A DNA stretch of 64,000 nt from Lachnospiraceae bacterium (GCA_910576335.1 CAJTIU010000007.1:1-64000), one strand, 5' to 3'; counted from the stretch's first letter, positions 1 through 8,420 are shown. Made by a program: numbers and translations. The notes: a model not told the origin generated them from the letters alone.

Positions 1-236
1 TGTTCTAATATAGTGTTCATAGGGTCATCCTTTCGTATGAATGCTACTGGGGAATTAAGTTCCCGATTGATGATTGGTACACAGATACCGTAAGTGCATT
101 ATAGCACATGCATCAACGATTGGATGATCCTTTTTATTTGAAATTAACTATAAAAGTTTGATTGCAGCTATAAGCTGCGCTATGATATAATGGACAAACA
201 GCAGAAAGAAACTGAATTTAAAGGAGGAAAGGGAAA
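1..236. other. Intergenic region at the window edge
   Basis: No complete gene is seen here. On the minus strand an ATG at 18-20 is preceded by a plausible ribosome binding site (AAAGGATG), so the first 20 bases could be the 5' end of a leftward gene, but six codons are too few to say. The right end holds the promoter and ribosome binding site (AAGGAGG at 221-227) of the next gene. Confidence 0.4.
162..191 (+). promoter_or_regulatory. Probable sigma-A promoter of the YbaK-like gene
   Basis: TTGCAG at 162-167 and a perfect TATAAT at 186-191 are separated by 18 bases, about 45 bases upstream of the start codon at 237. Confidence 0.5.
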
Positions 237-788
237 ATGAGTTTGATATTATATAAAGGCAGGCCGGGTGATACGGCAGGAAGACTTCCGAAAGAAATGA
301 GAGTCTACGATCTGCTCGACAGTCTGGGACTTGAATATGTGAGGATTGACCATGCCCCGGCTATGACAATGGAGGTATGCAAAAGCATTGATGAGGCCCT
401 TGGCGCAGAAATCTGCAAGAACCTGTTTTTATGTAACCGGCAGAAGACGAAGTTTTATCTGCTGATGATTCCAGGTGATAAGACCTTTCATACAAAGGAG
501 CTGTCTGCCCAGATCGGCAGCGCAAGACTTTCCTTCGCAGACGGAGCATTTATGGAACAATTTCTTGATATTACTCCCGGTGCAGTCAGTGTAATGGGGC
601 TTATGAATGATGTGGAGAACCGTGTGCGTCTTCTGGTGGACGAGGATGTGCTGAAGGAGGAGTTTTTAGGATGCCATCCCTGTGTCAATACATCCAGCCT
701 GAAATTAAGGACACAGGATGTATTCGGCACCTATCTGAAGGCAGTGCACCATGACATGACGGTCGTCCGGTTGACAGCAGATGATTAA
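237..788 (+). CDS. YbaK/ProX-type aminoacyl-tRNA deacylase
   Basis: This 183-residue protein resembles the stand-alone prolyl-tRNA-synthetase-associated (YbaK/ProX) family, cytoplasmic enzymes that hydrolyse mischarged tRNA such as Ala-tRNA(Pro). Family-like features are the early VYDLLDSLGLEYVRIDHAPA segment, a central KNLFL strand followed by YLLMIPGD, and a C-terminal GCHPCVNTSSL segment typical of ProX proteins. The length fits the stand-alone family, so it is probably complete. The ATG at 237 follows AAGGAGG with good spacing. It appears monocistronic with its own promoter. Exact tRNA specificity cannot be read from the sequence. Confidence 0.82.
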   Translation: MSLILYKGRPGDTAGRLPKEMRVYDLLDSLGLEYVRIDHAPAMTMEVCKSIDEALGAEICKNLFLCNRQKTKFYLLMIPGDKTFHTKELSAQIGSARLSFADGAFMEQFLDITPGAVSVMGLMNDVENRVRLLVDEDVLKEEFLGCHPCVNTSSLKLRTQDVFGTYLKAVHHDMTVVRLTADD

Positions 789-839
789 AGATGTTACAAT
801 TGCGATATTAATTCTGAGAAAAATTTGGAGGTGAAATAA

Positions 840-1106
840 ATGACTTTGCGACAGGAAGCATACGCTATGATTGATTCTTTACCGGATGATGATAGTGTTA
901 AGTTCTTTATAGATATGATTAGGCGATTTAATGTAGTAGTTGGGAAAAAAGAGAAAATATTCGAGGCGCAAGATTCGCTTTCTGAAAAAAGACAGGCGTT
1001 TTTACACATGGAAGAGTTGAAAAAAAAGTATCCATTCCCAAAAGACTATGACTATAAGCAAATCAGAAAGGAAGCTATGGAAGAGAAATATGGTTGCGTT
1101 AATTGA
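840..1106 (+). CDS. Putative antitoxin paired with a PIN toxin
   Basis: A small charged 88-residue protein starting at ATG 840 behind a clear GGAGGTG site at 827-833. No DNA-binding motif is recognised with confidence. The C-terminal half (a KKKYPFPKDYDYKQ segment and a basic/acidic tail) looks like the flexible toxin-wrapping tail of type II antitoxins. Its last codons overlap the start of the next gene, which encodes a PIN domain, so the pair is read as a translationally coupled antitoxin-toxin unit. The assignment rests mainly on this context. Confidence 0.6.
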   Translation: MTLRQEAYAMIDSLPDDDSVKFFIDMIRRFNVVVGKKEKIFEAQDSLSEKRQAFLHMEELKKKYPFPKDYDYKQIRKEAMEEKYGCVN

Positions 1107-1512
1107 CACGAATGTTATATTAAACTATATTACTGATCGTGAGGATAGGTTTCGGGATTCTTCAAAGATCGTTATGGATTTATGTTCTCAAGGAAGAGTT
1201 GATGGATATATTGCTTTTCATTCATTATCTATAATATGGTATTCGCTTCGGATTCCAGATGAAGGAAAGAGAATGTGGTTAAGGGATATTTGTAAGATCT
1301 TGACGGTTACAGGTGCCTCACATGAACAGATTTTAGAGGCGATAGATAATATACAGTTTAAAGATTTTGAAGACTGCCTGCAGGATGAATGTGCAAGAAT
1401 GGTAAATGCAGACTGTCTGGTAACGTGTAATTTGAAAGATTTTAAGGTAGCTAAAACAAAAGTTTATAGTCCGGATGAGTTTGTGAAATTACTGTCACTC
1501 GGTGACCAGTAA
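1090..1512 (+). CDS. PIN-domain (VapC-like) toxin
   Basis: A 140-residue PIN-domain protein, predicted Mg-dependent endoribonuclease. The N-terminus MVALIDTNVILNYITDRE carries the first conserved Asp of PIN domains (IDTNV), and the C-terminal part holds LQDECARMVNADCLVT and CNLKDF, matching the later acidic positions (D-x-x-x-A then a TxNxxDF-like motif). The start chosen is ATG 1090, because the longer frame begins with unrelated residues and the PIN fold begins at this methionine. It overlaps the upstream antitoxin by 17 bases, implying coupling. VapC-type toxins cleave tRNA or rRNA; the target here is unknown. Confidence 0.8.
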   Translation: MVALIDTNVILNYITDREDRFRDSSKIVMDLCSQGRVDGYIAFHSLSIIWYSLRIPDEGKRMWLRDICKILTVTGASHEQILEAIDNIQFKDFEDCLQDECARMVNADCLVTCNLKDFKVAKTKVYSPDEFVKLLSLGDQ

Positions 1513-1524
1513 AGGTTAATATGC

Positions 1525-1563
1525 GTTACTATGAGCGGACGGTTAGTCCGTGAACATAGTAAC
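1525..1563. repeat. Inverted repeat (hairpin) after the toxin gene
   Basis: GTTACTATG at 1525-1533 pairs perfectly with CATAGTAAC at 1555-1563, with an inner CGGAC/GTCCG stem. There is no T-run after it, so it is not a classical intrinsic terminator, though it could stabilise the 3' end of the toxin mRNA. Confidence 0.6.
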
Positions 1564-1571
1564 TAATACCC

Positions 1572-1600
1572 TTGCATTTTTGCACATGCAGATGTATAAT
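1572..1600 (+). promoter_or_regulatory. Promoter of the riboflavin operon
   Basis: TTGCAT at 1572-1577 and TATAAT at 1595-1600 are spaced by exactly 17 bases. The predicted start is about 15 bases before the FMN riboswitch. Confidence 0.75.
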
Positions 1601-1620
1601 AATACACATAAAAAGAGAAA

Positions 1621-1728
1621 ATCTTCAGGGCAGGGTGTAATTCCCTACCGGCGGTAAAGCCCGCGAGCCGTAAGGCATGATCCGGTGAGATTCCGGGGCC
1701 GACAGTATAGTCTGGATGAAAGAAGATG
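1621..1728 (+). promoter_or_regulatory. FMN riboswitch (RFN element)
   Basis: The conserved RFN core is readable: AGGGCAGGGTGTAATTCCCT, ACCGGCGGTAAAGCCCGCGA, then CCGGTGAGATTCCGGGGCCG and GACAGTATAGTCTGGATGAA. The closing P1 stem is ATCTTC at 1621-1626 with GAAGAT at 1722-1727. A terminator follows at 1765 and the rib genes start at 2095. RFN elements of this kind switch off rib operons by transcription termination when FMN is bound. Confidence 0.97.
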
Positions 1729-1764
1729 ATGACATCATGACCATAACATGATAGTTGCTGATAT

Positions 1765-1799
1765 GCTCTGAATGGAAACAGACCGTTCAGAGCTTTTTT
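1765..1799 (+). terminator. Riboswitch-controlled intrinsic terminator
   Basis: GCTCTGAA at 1765-1772 pairs with TTCAGAGC at 1786-1793 and is followed by six T residues. It lies about 40 bases after the FMN aptamer and is the expected expression platform. Confidence 0.9.
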
Positions 1800-1867
1800 G
1801 TGATATGAAACTTCGGTTTCTTTATCACATCAACGAAAGCCCCTGCAGATTTTTGCAGGGGGCTTTG
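1798..1867 (+). other. Two further hairpins in the rib leader
   Basis: The first is a UUCG-tetraloop hairpin at about 1798-1828, with GAAAC-TTCG-GTTTC at its tip and TGTGATA/TTATCACA at its base. The second is a GC-rich stem at 1836-1867 (AAAGCCCCTGCA against TGCAGGGGGCTTT). Both lie downstream of the riboswitch terminator, in RNA made only on readthrough. Their function is unknown. Confidence 0.6.
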
Positions 1868-1878
1868 CGTGTAACAGG

Positions 1879-2043
1879 CTAGTACAGCATTGCGTAATTA
1901 ACAGTGAATTCTGCACTCGCTATCTGTGCCAGATGCACGTCTCCAATCCTAGACGTAGCCCGCTACGCCGTCGGATTGTAGCCGCACATCTGACGCAGAT
2001 ATCAAGCACATTATTCACTGTTAATTAAGCAAGGCTGTACTAG
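1879..2043. repeat. 165-bp near-perfect long inverted repeat, MITE-like
   Basis: CTAGTACAGC at 1879-1888 is exactly reversed as GCTGTACTAG at 2034-2043. The next 21 bases match with about three mismatches, and the inner arms also pair, so the whole segment can form one long hairpin. It has no coding capacity. It sits between the riboswitch and ribD and would be transcribed in the leader. A small non-autonomous element is the simplest reading; a structured RNA role is possible. Confidence 0.7.
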
Positions 2044-2094
2044 TCAGTCTGAACAGCTGCCCTGTGACTCTTTGACAGAAAGGAGAGATGTGGA

Positions 2095-3210
2095 TTGACA
2101 GATCAGGATTATATGCTCCGTGCCATAGAGCTTGCGAAGCGGGGGATGGGATGGACGAACCCGAATCCCATGGTAGGCGCGGTAATTGTCCGGGACGGAA
2201 GGATTATCGGGGAAGGATATCATACAAGATGCGGGGAGCCCCATGCAGAGCGGGAGGCAATTGCACACCTTACAGAGCCGGCATCAGGAGCAACGTTGTA
2301 TGTAACCCTGGAACCGTGCTGCCATCATGGCAAGACCCCTCCCTGTACAGAGGCAATTTTAGAACAGGGGATTACAAGAGTCGTAATCGGCTCCAGGGAC
2401 CCGAACCCCAGAGTTTCGGGAAAAGGCGTAAGGCAGCTGAGAGAGGGCGGCATACAGGTGGAGGATGACTTCATGAAGGAGGAATGCGACCGCATTAATC
2501 CTGTATTTTTCCACTATATTACAGAAAGGCAGCCCTATGTAGTACTGAAATATGCCATGACTGCGGACGGCAAGATTGCAACCAAGACAGGTGCATCCAG
2601 ATGGATTACCGGGGAACCGGCGCGCAGAAGGGTGCAGATGCTCCGGCACACATATATGGGAATCATGGCAGGGAGTGGAACCGTGCTCTTGGATGATCCA
2701 TTGTTAAATGTCCGGACAGAAGGAATGAAAAGTCCTGTCAGAATCATCTGCGACAGCACTCTGAGGCTTCCCCTTGACAGTCAGATCTGCAGGACGGCAG
2801 GGGAGTACCCGACAATTGTGGCCTGCGCTGATGCCAGTGAAGAGAAGAAAAAAGAGCTGAAAGCCTGCAAAATCAAGGTAATAGAGCTCCCGGATGCAGA
2901 CGGGAGAGTGGATTTAAGGAGACTGATGCAGTACCTGGGAGGACAGGGCATTGACAGCATTCTTCTGGAAGGCGGGGGAAGACTTGCAGAAAGCGCCCTG
3001 CGTACAGGGATTGTACAGGAGATAAAAGCCTTTATTGCCCCGAAAATTTTTGGAGGAGCCGAGGCAAAAACACCGGTGGAGGGACAGGGAGTTGACGATC
3101 CGGACAGTGCATATATGCTGAAGCTTCAGAAAATGTCCATGACCGGAGAAGATATCCTGTTAGAATATAAAGTTCAGAATTCCAGTCCACGGCACACAAA
3201 ACACGTATAG
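2095..3210 (+). CDS. ribD: RibD, bifunctional deaminase/reductase of riboflavin synthesis
   Basis: A 371-residue cytoplasmic enzyme that deaminates the pyrimidine intermediate made from GTP and then reduces its ribose. The N-terminal deaminase domain (about 1-145) has the zinc motif CGEPHAEREA and TLEPCCHHGKTPPC. The C-terminal reductase domain (about 147-360) opens with YVVLKYAMTADGKIAT and holds SRWITGE and LLEGGGRLAE. The start is TTG at 2095, because AGGAGAG at 2081-2087 is ideally spaced and the protein then begins at the family start. It is the first gene of ribD-ribE-ribBA-ribH under the FMN riboswitch. Confidence 0.97.
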   Translation: MTDQDYMLRAIELAKRGMGWTNPNPMVGAVIVRDGRIIGEGYHTRCGEPHAEREAIAHLTEPASGATLYVTLEPCCHHGKTPPCTEAILEQGITRVVIGSRDPNPRVSGKGVRQLREGGIQVEDDFMKEECDRINPVFFHYITERQPYVVLKYAMTADGKIATKTGASRWITGEPARRRVQMLRHTYMGIMAGSGTVLLDDPLLNVRTEGMKSPVRIICDSTLRLPLDSQICRTAGEYPTIVACADASEEKKKELKACKIKVIELPDADGRVDLRRLMQYLGGQGIDSILLEGGGRLAESALRTGIVQEIKAFIAPKIFGGAEAKTPVEGQGVDDPDSAYMLKLQKMSMTGEDILLEYKVQNSSPRHTKHV

Positions 3211-3259
3211 GCCGTGCATTTTCAGGACAATATAATTCGCGGTGAAAGAAGGTGAAAGA

Positions 3260-3928
3260 ATGTTTACAGGTATTGTAGAAGAGACCGGACAGATAAAATA
3301 TCTGTCACTTGCGGGAAGCTCCGGGGAGATTGGAATACGGGCAAAGAAGGTGTTGGAGAGTACTAAAATCGGCGATAGTATTGCGGTAAACGGAATCTGT
3401 CTGACCGTGACAGCTTTAAGACCGGACGGCTTCACGGCGGACGTTATGGCTGAAACTGTAAGGAGGAGCAGCCTTAAGGCCTCCGGTGCAGGAGATCTGG
3501 TGAACCTGGAGAGGGCGATGGCAGCGGATGGGAGATTCGGAGGTCATATTGTAAGCGGGCATATCGACGGCACAGGACGGATCCAGTCAGTCAGGAGAGA
3601 AGAAAACGCAGTATGGATTACCATTGAGACCCCGCAGGAAATACTGCGGCTGATTGTAGAAAAGGGCTCCATCTGCATCGACGGGATTAGCCTGACAGTG
3701 GCAGCAGTATCCGAGGGGGCGTTCCAGGTGTCTGTAATCCCCCATACAGGAGAGGAGACAACCCTGCTTGGAAAAAGTCCGGGGGATATAGTGAACCTGG
3801 AAAATGATGTAGTAGGAAAATACGTAGAAAAACTGCTTGGGTTTGGACAGAAGGAGGAAAACGCGTCTGCCCGGAATCATAAATCAGGAGGAATCACCAT
3901 GCAGTTTCTGGAGGAGAACGGGATATGA
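3260..3928 (+). CDS. ribE: Riboflavin synthase alpha chain
   Basis: A 222-residue enzyme that dismutates two lumazine molecules into riboflavin. It shows the duplicated lumazine-binding fold: the first repeat begins MFTGIVEETG and contains GDSIAVNGICLTV, and the second contains GSICIDGISLTV. GGHIVSGHIDGTG lies at the join. The start at ATG 3260 gives the invariant MFTGIVE N-terminus, with GGTGAAAG upstream. It is the second gene of the rib operon, about 50 bases after ribD. The last roughly 25 residues (after the GFGQKEE segment) are an ordinary variable tail. Confidence 0.97.
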   Translation: MFTGIVEETGQIKYLSLAGSSGEIGIRAKKVLESTKIGDSIAVNGICLTVTALRPDGFTADVMAETVRRSSLKASGAGDLVNLERAMAADGRFGGHIVSGHIDGTGRIQSVRREENAVWITIETPQEILRLIVEKGSICIDGISLTVAAVSEGAFQVSVIPHTGEETTLLGKSPGDIVNLENDVVGKYVEKLLGFGQKEENASARNHKSGGITMQFLEENGI

Positions 3929-3952
3929 GAATTACAAAAGGAGGACAAAAAG

Positions 3953-5164
3953 ATGAGCTATCAATATAATACGATCGAGGAGGCGCTTAAGGAGCTGCGT
4001 GCAGGGAAGATTATCCTTGTAACAGACGACCCGGACAGGGAGAATGAAGGGGATATGATCTGCGCCGCAGAGTATGCGACACAGGAGAATATCAACTTCA
4101 TGGCATGTCATGCAAAGGGGCTGATCTGTACTCCCATGAGTGCACAGATTGCCGGAAAGCTGGGCCTGCCGCAGATGGTATCAGAGAATACAGACAACCA
4201 CACAACAGCATTTACCGTATCTGTTGACCATGTGGATACAACAACCGGAATCTCTGCCGCAGAGCGTTCCTATACCATGATGAAATGCGCGGATGAGAAT
4301 ACGAAACCAGAAGACCTGCGCCGTCCCGGGCATGTATTTCCGCTGGTATCCAGGCGGGGAGGCGTGCTTGTAAGAGGAGGACACACAGAGGCGACCACGG
4401 ATCTTATGAGGCTTGCAGGACTTAAGGAATGCGGAATCTGCTGTGAGATTATGGAGGATGACGGAACTATGATGCGGACCCCCGGCCTGTGGAAGCTTGC
4501 AGAAAGGTTTGGACTGAAATTTATTACAATTAAGGATCTGCAGGATTATCTGCGGATTCATGAGAAGCACGTTTCACGCGAGGCATGTGCGGACATGCCG
4601 ACAAAATATGGACATTTCCAGATATATGGCTATGTAAATGATATTACCGGGGAGCACCATGTGGCTCTTGTAAAGGGGGAGATCGGCGACGGGGAGGATG
4701 TCCTTTGCCGGGTGCATTCAGAATGCCTGACCGGGGATACCTTTGGCTCTCTTAGATGTGACTGCGGGAACCAGCTTCAGACCGCCATGAGGCAGGTGGA
4801 AGAGGAAGGCAGGGGAGTCATTCTCTACATGCGCCAGGAAGGCAGAGGGATTGGCCTGATCAACAAGCTGAAGGCCTATGAGCTCCAGGAGCGCGGAATG
4901 GATACAGTAGAGGCGAATATAGAGCTTGGATTTGCACCGGATCTGCGGGAGTACTGGGCAGGAGCACAGATTCTGTCAGATCTTGGAGTAAAATCACTCA
5001 GGCTTCTTACGAACAATCCGGATAAAGTATACGGAATCAGCGGCTTCGGACTGGAAATCAGGGAGCGCGTGCCCATTGAGGTTGCACCCCAGAAATACGA
5101 TGCATTTTACATGAAGACAAAACAGATCAAGATGGGGCACATTTTTAATGAAATAAGATTGTAG
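3953..5164 (+). CDS. ribBA: RibBA, DHBP synthase / GTP cyclohydrolase II
   Basis: A 403-residue bifunctional enzyme supplying both riboflavin precursors. Residues about 1-203 form the 3,4-dihydroxy-2-butanone-4-phosphate synthase domain, with [18 protein letters not shown] and the RRPGHVFPL and GHTEATTDL motifs. Residues about 208-400 form GTP cyclohydrolase II, with the zinc cysteines in [17 protein letters not shown] and the [13 protein letters not shown] loop. AAAGGAGGAC precedes the ATG. It follows ribE by 24 bases and precedes ribH by about 50. The length is typical of Gram-positive RibBA. Confidence 0.97.
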   Translation: MSYQYNTIEEALKELRAGKIILVTDDPDRENEGDMICAAEYATQENINFMACHAKGLICTPMSAQIAGKLGLPQMVSENTDNHTTAFTVSVDHVDTTTGISAAERSYTMMKCADENTKPEDLRRPGHVFPLVSRRGGVLVRGGHTEATTDLMRLAGLKECGICCEIMEDDGTMMRTPGLWKLAERFGLKFITIKDLQDYLRIHEKHVSREACADMPTKYGHFQIYGYVNDITGEHHVALVKGEIGDGEDVLCRVHSECLTGDTFGSLRCDCGNQLQTAMRQVEEEGRGVILYMRQEGRGIGLINKLKAYELQERGMDTVEANIELGFAPDLREYWAGAQILSDLGVKSLRLLTNNPDKVYGISGFGLEIRERVPIEVAPQKYDAFYMKTKQIKMGHIFNEIRL

Positions 5165-5214
5165 CTGTGAAGGTACGGAACAAACGATATAAAATGACAG
5201 GAGGATCATGAAAA

Positions 5215-5703
5215 ATGAGAGAAATTCAGGTATTAGAAGGAAAAGTTGTAGCGCCAGAGGGAATGAAGGCAGGGATTGTTGCCTCCAGGTTTAATGAGAT
5301 TATTGTGAACAAACTGCTGGCAGGAGCAGTAGACGGACTGGTGCGCCACGGTGTAGAGGAAAGCAATATTACGGCCGCATGGGTTCCGGGCGCTTTTGAA
5401 ATCCCGGTGGCAGCCTCCAGGATGGCACAGTCAGGGAAATTTGACGCAGTCATCTGTGTCGGCGCAGTAATCAGGGGTGATACCTCCCATTATGACTATG
5501 TGTGCAGCGAAGTATCAAAGGGAATTGCCCAGGTAGGCCTTCAGACAGGGATTCCGGTCCTGTTCGGTGTGATCACAACGGAAAATATTGAACAGGCAAT
5601 TGCCCGTGCAGGGAGCAAGGCAGGAAACAAAGGATATGACTGCGCACTGTCAGCTATCGAGATGGTAAATCTCCTGGGCCAGTTGGGGACGGGGCATTTT
5701 TAA
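5215..5703 (+). CDS. ribH: Lumazine synthase with a repeat-derived C-terminus
   Basis: RibH condenses the RibD product with DHBP to give lumazine, which RibE uses. Family motifs are [51 protein letters not shown] and [17 protein letters not shown]. The protein is 162 residues, slightly longer than usual. The natural end appears to be near EMVNLLG; the last residues (QLGTGHF and stop) are encoded by an inserted palindromic repeat at 5681-5743. These residues are outside the catalytic core, so activity is probably kept. It is the last gene of the operon, convergent with the following regulator. Confidence 0.96.
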   Translation: MREIQVLEGKVVAPEGMKAGIVASRFNEIIVNKLLAGAVDGLVRHGVEESNITAAWVPGAFEIPVAASRMAQSGKFDAVICVGAVIRGDTSHYDYVCSEVSKGIAQVGLQTGIPVLFGVITTENIEQAIARAGSKAGNKGYDCALSAIEMVNLLGQLGTGHF

Positions 5704-5743
5704 AAATGCCCCGTCCCAAATTAAAAATGCCCTGTCCCCAACT
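5681..5743. repeat. Palindromic GGGGACGGGG repeat, composite copy 1
   Basis: The left arm AGTTGGGGACGGGGC and ATTTTTAAAAAT centre are followed by a first right arm GCCCCGTCCC and a second, slightly diverged right arm ending GCCCTGTCCCCAACT. The left arm can pair with either. It supplies the last codons and stop of ribH, and its right edge supplies part of the stop codon of the convergent regulator. Confidence 0.9.
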
Positions 5744-6479
5744 ATCGGTTCACCCGGTATTCCCGCGGTGTCTGCCCTACAATTTTCTTCAATGCTTTAC
5801 TGAAGTAATTCCCGTTGCTGAAGCCTAGATGAAAGGCGATATCATCCAACGTCATCTCTGTATTAACAAGGAGGTTCTTTGCCTCTGCTATTTTCATATC
5901 CATAATATAAGTAAACAGGTTCGTCCCCATCTCCTTTTTAAAGAGACGGGAGAGATGCTCTTTGCTTATGTGGAAAGCATCTGCCAGTACAGGGAGGGAG
6001 AGCTCCTTCGTATAGTTTTCGTGGATACAATCCAGGACATCATTCACCAGCGGGTTTCCTGTAGGAGGTGTCTCGTCCGTGGGAGTATCAGATGGGGGAA
6101 GTTCTTTCTCAATCTCTGCCATGGCATTGGCAATGGCGTTATTCAGATCCTGGGGGTCGATTGGTTTCAGGATATAGTCAACCACCCCGGACTGGATGGC
6201 AAGCCGGGTGTATTTGAAGTCGCTGAAACCGCTGATTACAATGATCTTGCTGCGGATTGGCTTCTCTTCTAATTTTTTTAGCAGTGCTGTTCCGTCCATT
6301 ATGGGCATCTTCATATCTGTGATGATAAGTTCAGGTCTTTCCCGGTAAATAATATCCAGCCCCTCCTGTGCATTGCAGGCTTCGAAAATTGAAGTGATTC
6401 CAAATGCCTCCCACTGGCCCAGCAGCTTGACTGCATCCCGTACAAGTGAAACATCGTCGATAATCAGTACCTTATACAT
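5742..6479 (-). CDS. YesN-type response regulator (receiver + AraC HTH)
   Basis: A 245-residue cytoplasmic regulator. The receiver (about 1-120) has the DD pair in LIIDDVSLVRDA, phosphoacceptor Asp in LIITDMKMPIMDG, and Lys in DYILKPIDP. The C-terminal AraC double helix-turn-helix (about 145-245) has AFHISKEHLSRLFKKEMG and IAFHLGFSNGNYFSKALKK. It is downstream of the sensor kinase gene at 6502, 22 bases away, and the pair diverges from a sugar-binding protein gene, so it probably activates that transporter. Its TAG stop overlaps the repeat at 5681-5743. Confidence 0.93.
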   Translation of the reverse strand: MYKVLIIDDVSLVRDAVKLLGQWEAFGITSIFEACNAQEGLDIIYRERPELIITDMKMPIMDGTALLKKLEEKPIRSKIIVISGFSDFKYTRLAIQSGVVDYILKPIDPQDLNNAIANAMAEIEKELPPSDTPTDETPPTGNPLVNDVLDCIHENYTKELSLPVLADAFHISKEHLSRLFKKEMGTNLFTYIMDMKIAEAKNLLVNTEMTLDDIAFHLGFSNGNYFSKALKKIVGQTPREYRVNR

Positions 6480-6501
6480 TTCTTTCCCTCCATATTTTGT
6501 T

Positions 6502-8316
6502 CTATTGCTGCATCTTTTTTTCCATATGCTCCGGAAGCAGGATATGAATCAGGGTTCCGCCGCAGGAAGGGCAGCTGATTGTAAAGCTTGCGTCTTCGCC
6601 ATAGAGAAACCGGATTCTGCTTACAATATTGCGGATGCCAATATGCTCATCCTCGGGAACCACCTTCTCATCTTTCAGCCATTCCTGCAGCATGGACAGA
6701 CTGGAGGCTGGAATGCCTCTGCCATTGTCCGCTACTTTAATGGAAAGCTGCCTGGACTCTGTGCTGTGGATATGGATGGAAATCTGTCCTTCCATACAGT
6801 CATCCAATCCGTGCTTGACCGAATTTTCAACAAGGGGCTGCAGGATAAACACAGGCACAAGCCGGTCAGACAGGCTCTGGTCAATATCTGTTATGATTTC
6901 CAGCCGGTTGTTCCACAGGATGTTCTGAATATAAAGATAGTTGTTCATATTTTCTAGCTCCTGCTTAAGAGGAATCAGCTCTGCCGTGGACTTTAGGGTG
7001 TAACGCAGCATTTTGGCAAGGGCATTCGCCATGGTATAGACCTCCGTGGCTCCCTTTTTGAGCCCGAGAGTTCCAAGAGCCTGCAGGGCATTGTTGATAA
7101 AATGCGGCTTAATCTGGGCCTGGAGAGCCTGCAGTTCTGCTGTTTTCTGCAGCATCTTTGCTTTGTATTCCAGATTAATCAGTGTGTTGATCCGGTCTGT
7201 CATGACATGAAAGGTCTCTGCCAGAATTCCGATCTCATCCGAGCCGTAATCACTGTCCGAGATATGAAAGCTGTCAACTCCGAACCCTGCAACACTTTCT
7301 GTAAGCGTACGGAGACGCCTTGTGGCAGAACGTGAGAAATACAGGGAGATGGTCACAGACAGGATTAGGACAATGGCAAGGAATACAAGAGTAGTCCGCA
7401 AAACCGTCGCTGCACTGCCGGTCAGTTCATCCATGGGGATATCCTTCAGAAGGCACGTATCTTCCTGGAGATCCCACAGAAGGATTCTCGTCTTTCCTTC
7501 AGATATGTATTTAAAGCTGCCGGAAGCCTTGTCCGTGTTCCGGATGTGGGCGAGGACAGGCTCTGGTATGGTCAGGCCGGGGTATTCTGTCAGCATGGGT
7601 GACATGTCCCGGCCCAGGATTGAGACATATCCGCCCGGGCTTTCCAGGTTCTGACAGATCTTTTCCAGGTAACTGGTGTCATAGGTGATGGACAGTATCC
7701 CGAAGACCTCGCCAGTCACATAATACCGGATCACCCTGTTGGCGGAAAAAACCAGGTCATGATCCAGCGTGCCGAAGTTCCGGTAGTTCTGAAACTCGTG
7801 GAGCGGCCGGATATAAAAATAAGTACTGCTTCCTAATGTCTTTTTGTACCAGTCCTCCTGTTCCAGTTCAGGGTAAGGGGCATAGCTTGCATTTTCCCGG
7901 GAAAAGGAATAGAGATTCTTCGTATAAGGATCATAAAAATAAATATACTGGATTGCATTATCAGAATGCAGGATATTTTTAATGGCCTGTTCATTATAGG
8001 CAATGGAGATGTAATCGTCCTGGTGCGTCCGCAGATTATCAATAAAGGTGTTATCGCTGTAGAGGGAACGCGTCGTATCGTCCAGCTGTGTGTAATACCG
8101 GCTGACACTATGATTTACTTCATTCAGAAGCTGGGTATTGGAACGGATATATTCCTTCTGAAGAAGGTGGACTGTACTGTAATAATATGTAATGCTGGAG
8201 AATGCAATAATAAACGACATGCATAACAACAGCGTCAGCATGATCTTATGGGAAAAGGACCTGCCGACCCAGCTTCGCAAGGCGAGGCCTTTCCTTTTTA
8301 TAAAGTTTCTTATCAT
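6502..8316 (-). CDS. YesM-type membrane sensor histidine kinase
   Basis: A 604-residue kinase. One membrane helix near residues 25-47 (IMLTLLLCMSFIIAFSSITY), a large extracytoplasmic sensor to about 300, a second helix (LRTTLVFLAIVLILSVTISL), a HAMP segment, then the His_kinase family H-box QIKPHFINNALQAL and an ATPase domain with LVENSVKHGLDD and VADNGRGIP. The H-box reads IKPHFINN rather than the common INPHFLYN, a modest deviation. It is co-transcribed with the downstream regulator. The divergent binding-protein gene at 8656 suggests it senses or tracks the same carbohydrate. Confidence 0.93.
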   Translation of the reverse strand: MIRNFIKRKGLALRSWVGRSFSHKIMLTLLLCMSFIIAFSSITYYYSTVHLLQKEYIRSNTQLLNEVNHSVSRYYTQLDDTTRSLYSDNTFIDNLRTHQDDYISIAYNEQAIKNILHSDNAIQYIYFYDPYTKNLYSFSRENASYAPYPELEQEDWYKKTLGSSTYFYIRPLHEFQNYRNFGTLDHDLVFSANRVIRYYVTGEVFGILSITYDTSYLEKICQNLESPGGYVSILGRDMSPMLTEYPGLTIPEPVLAHIRNTDKASGSFKYISEGKTRILLWDLQEDTCLLKDIPMDELTGSAATVLRTTLVFLAIVLILSVTISLYFSRSATRRLRTLTESVAGFGVDSFHISDSDYGSDEIGILAETFHVMTDRINTLINLEYKAKMLQKTAELQALQAQIKPHFINNALQALGTLGLKKGATEVYTMANALAKMLRYTLKSTAELIPLKQELENMNNYLYIQNILWNNRLEIITDIDQSLSDRLVPVFILQPLVENSVKHGLDDCMEGQISIHIHSTESRQLSIKVADNGRGIPASSLSMLQEWLKDEKVVPEDEHIGIRNIVSRIRFLYGEDASFTISCPSCGGTLIHILLPEHMEKKMQQ

Positions 8317-8340
8317 AACAGGTTTCCTATCTGTTTTCCA

Positions 8341-8420
8341 GTGTTTTAGGATTGTGGAAGTGCGTTAGCACGGAACAATCCGTGTATCAGAAGCGTCAGA
8401 ATACCTTTTGGCGCTTACAT
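8341..8420. repeat. Half MITE-like element, inverted copy of the 56.7-kb repeat
   Basis: Read in reverse complement, 8341-8418 matches 56718-56795 at about 71 of 78 positions by eye, starting with the GTAAGCG terminus. The other half of the 56.7-kb element is missing, so this copy is truncated. It lies in the divergent region between the kinase gene and the binding-protein gene. Confidence 0.75.

Noticed and set aside
1-20. Possible start of a leftward gene (ATG at 18-20 with AAAGGATG upstream)
   Set aside because: Only six codons are inside the window, too few to support a gene.
2088-2468. Open frame overlapping the start of ribD in another frame
   Set aside because: Its translation is low-complexity and unrelated to any family, while the ribD frame is fully conserved.
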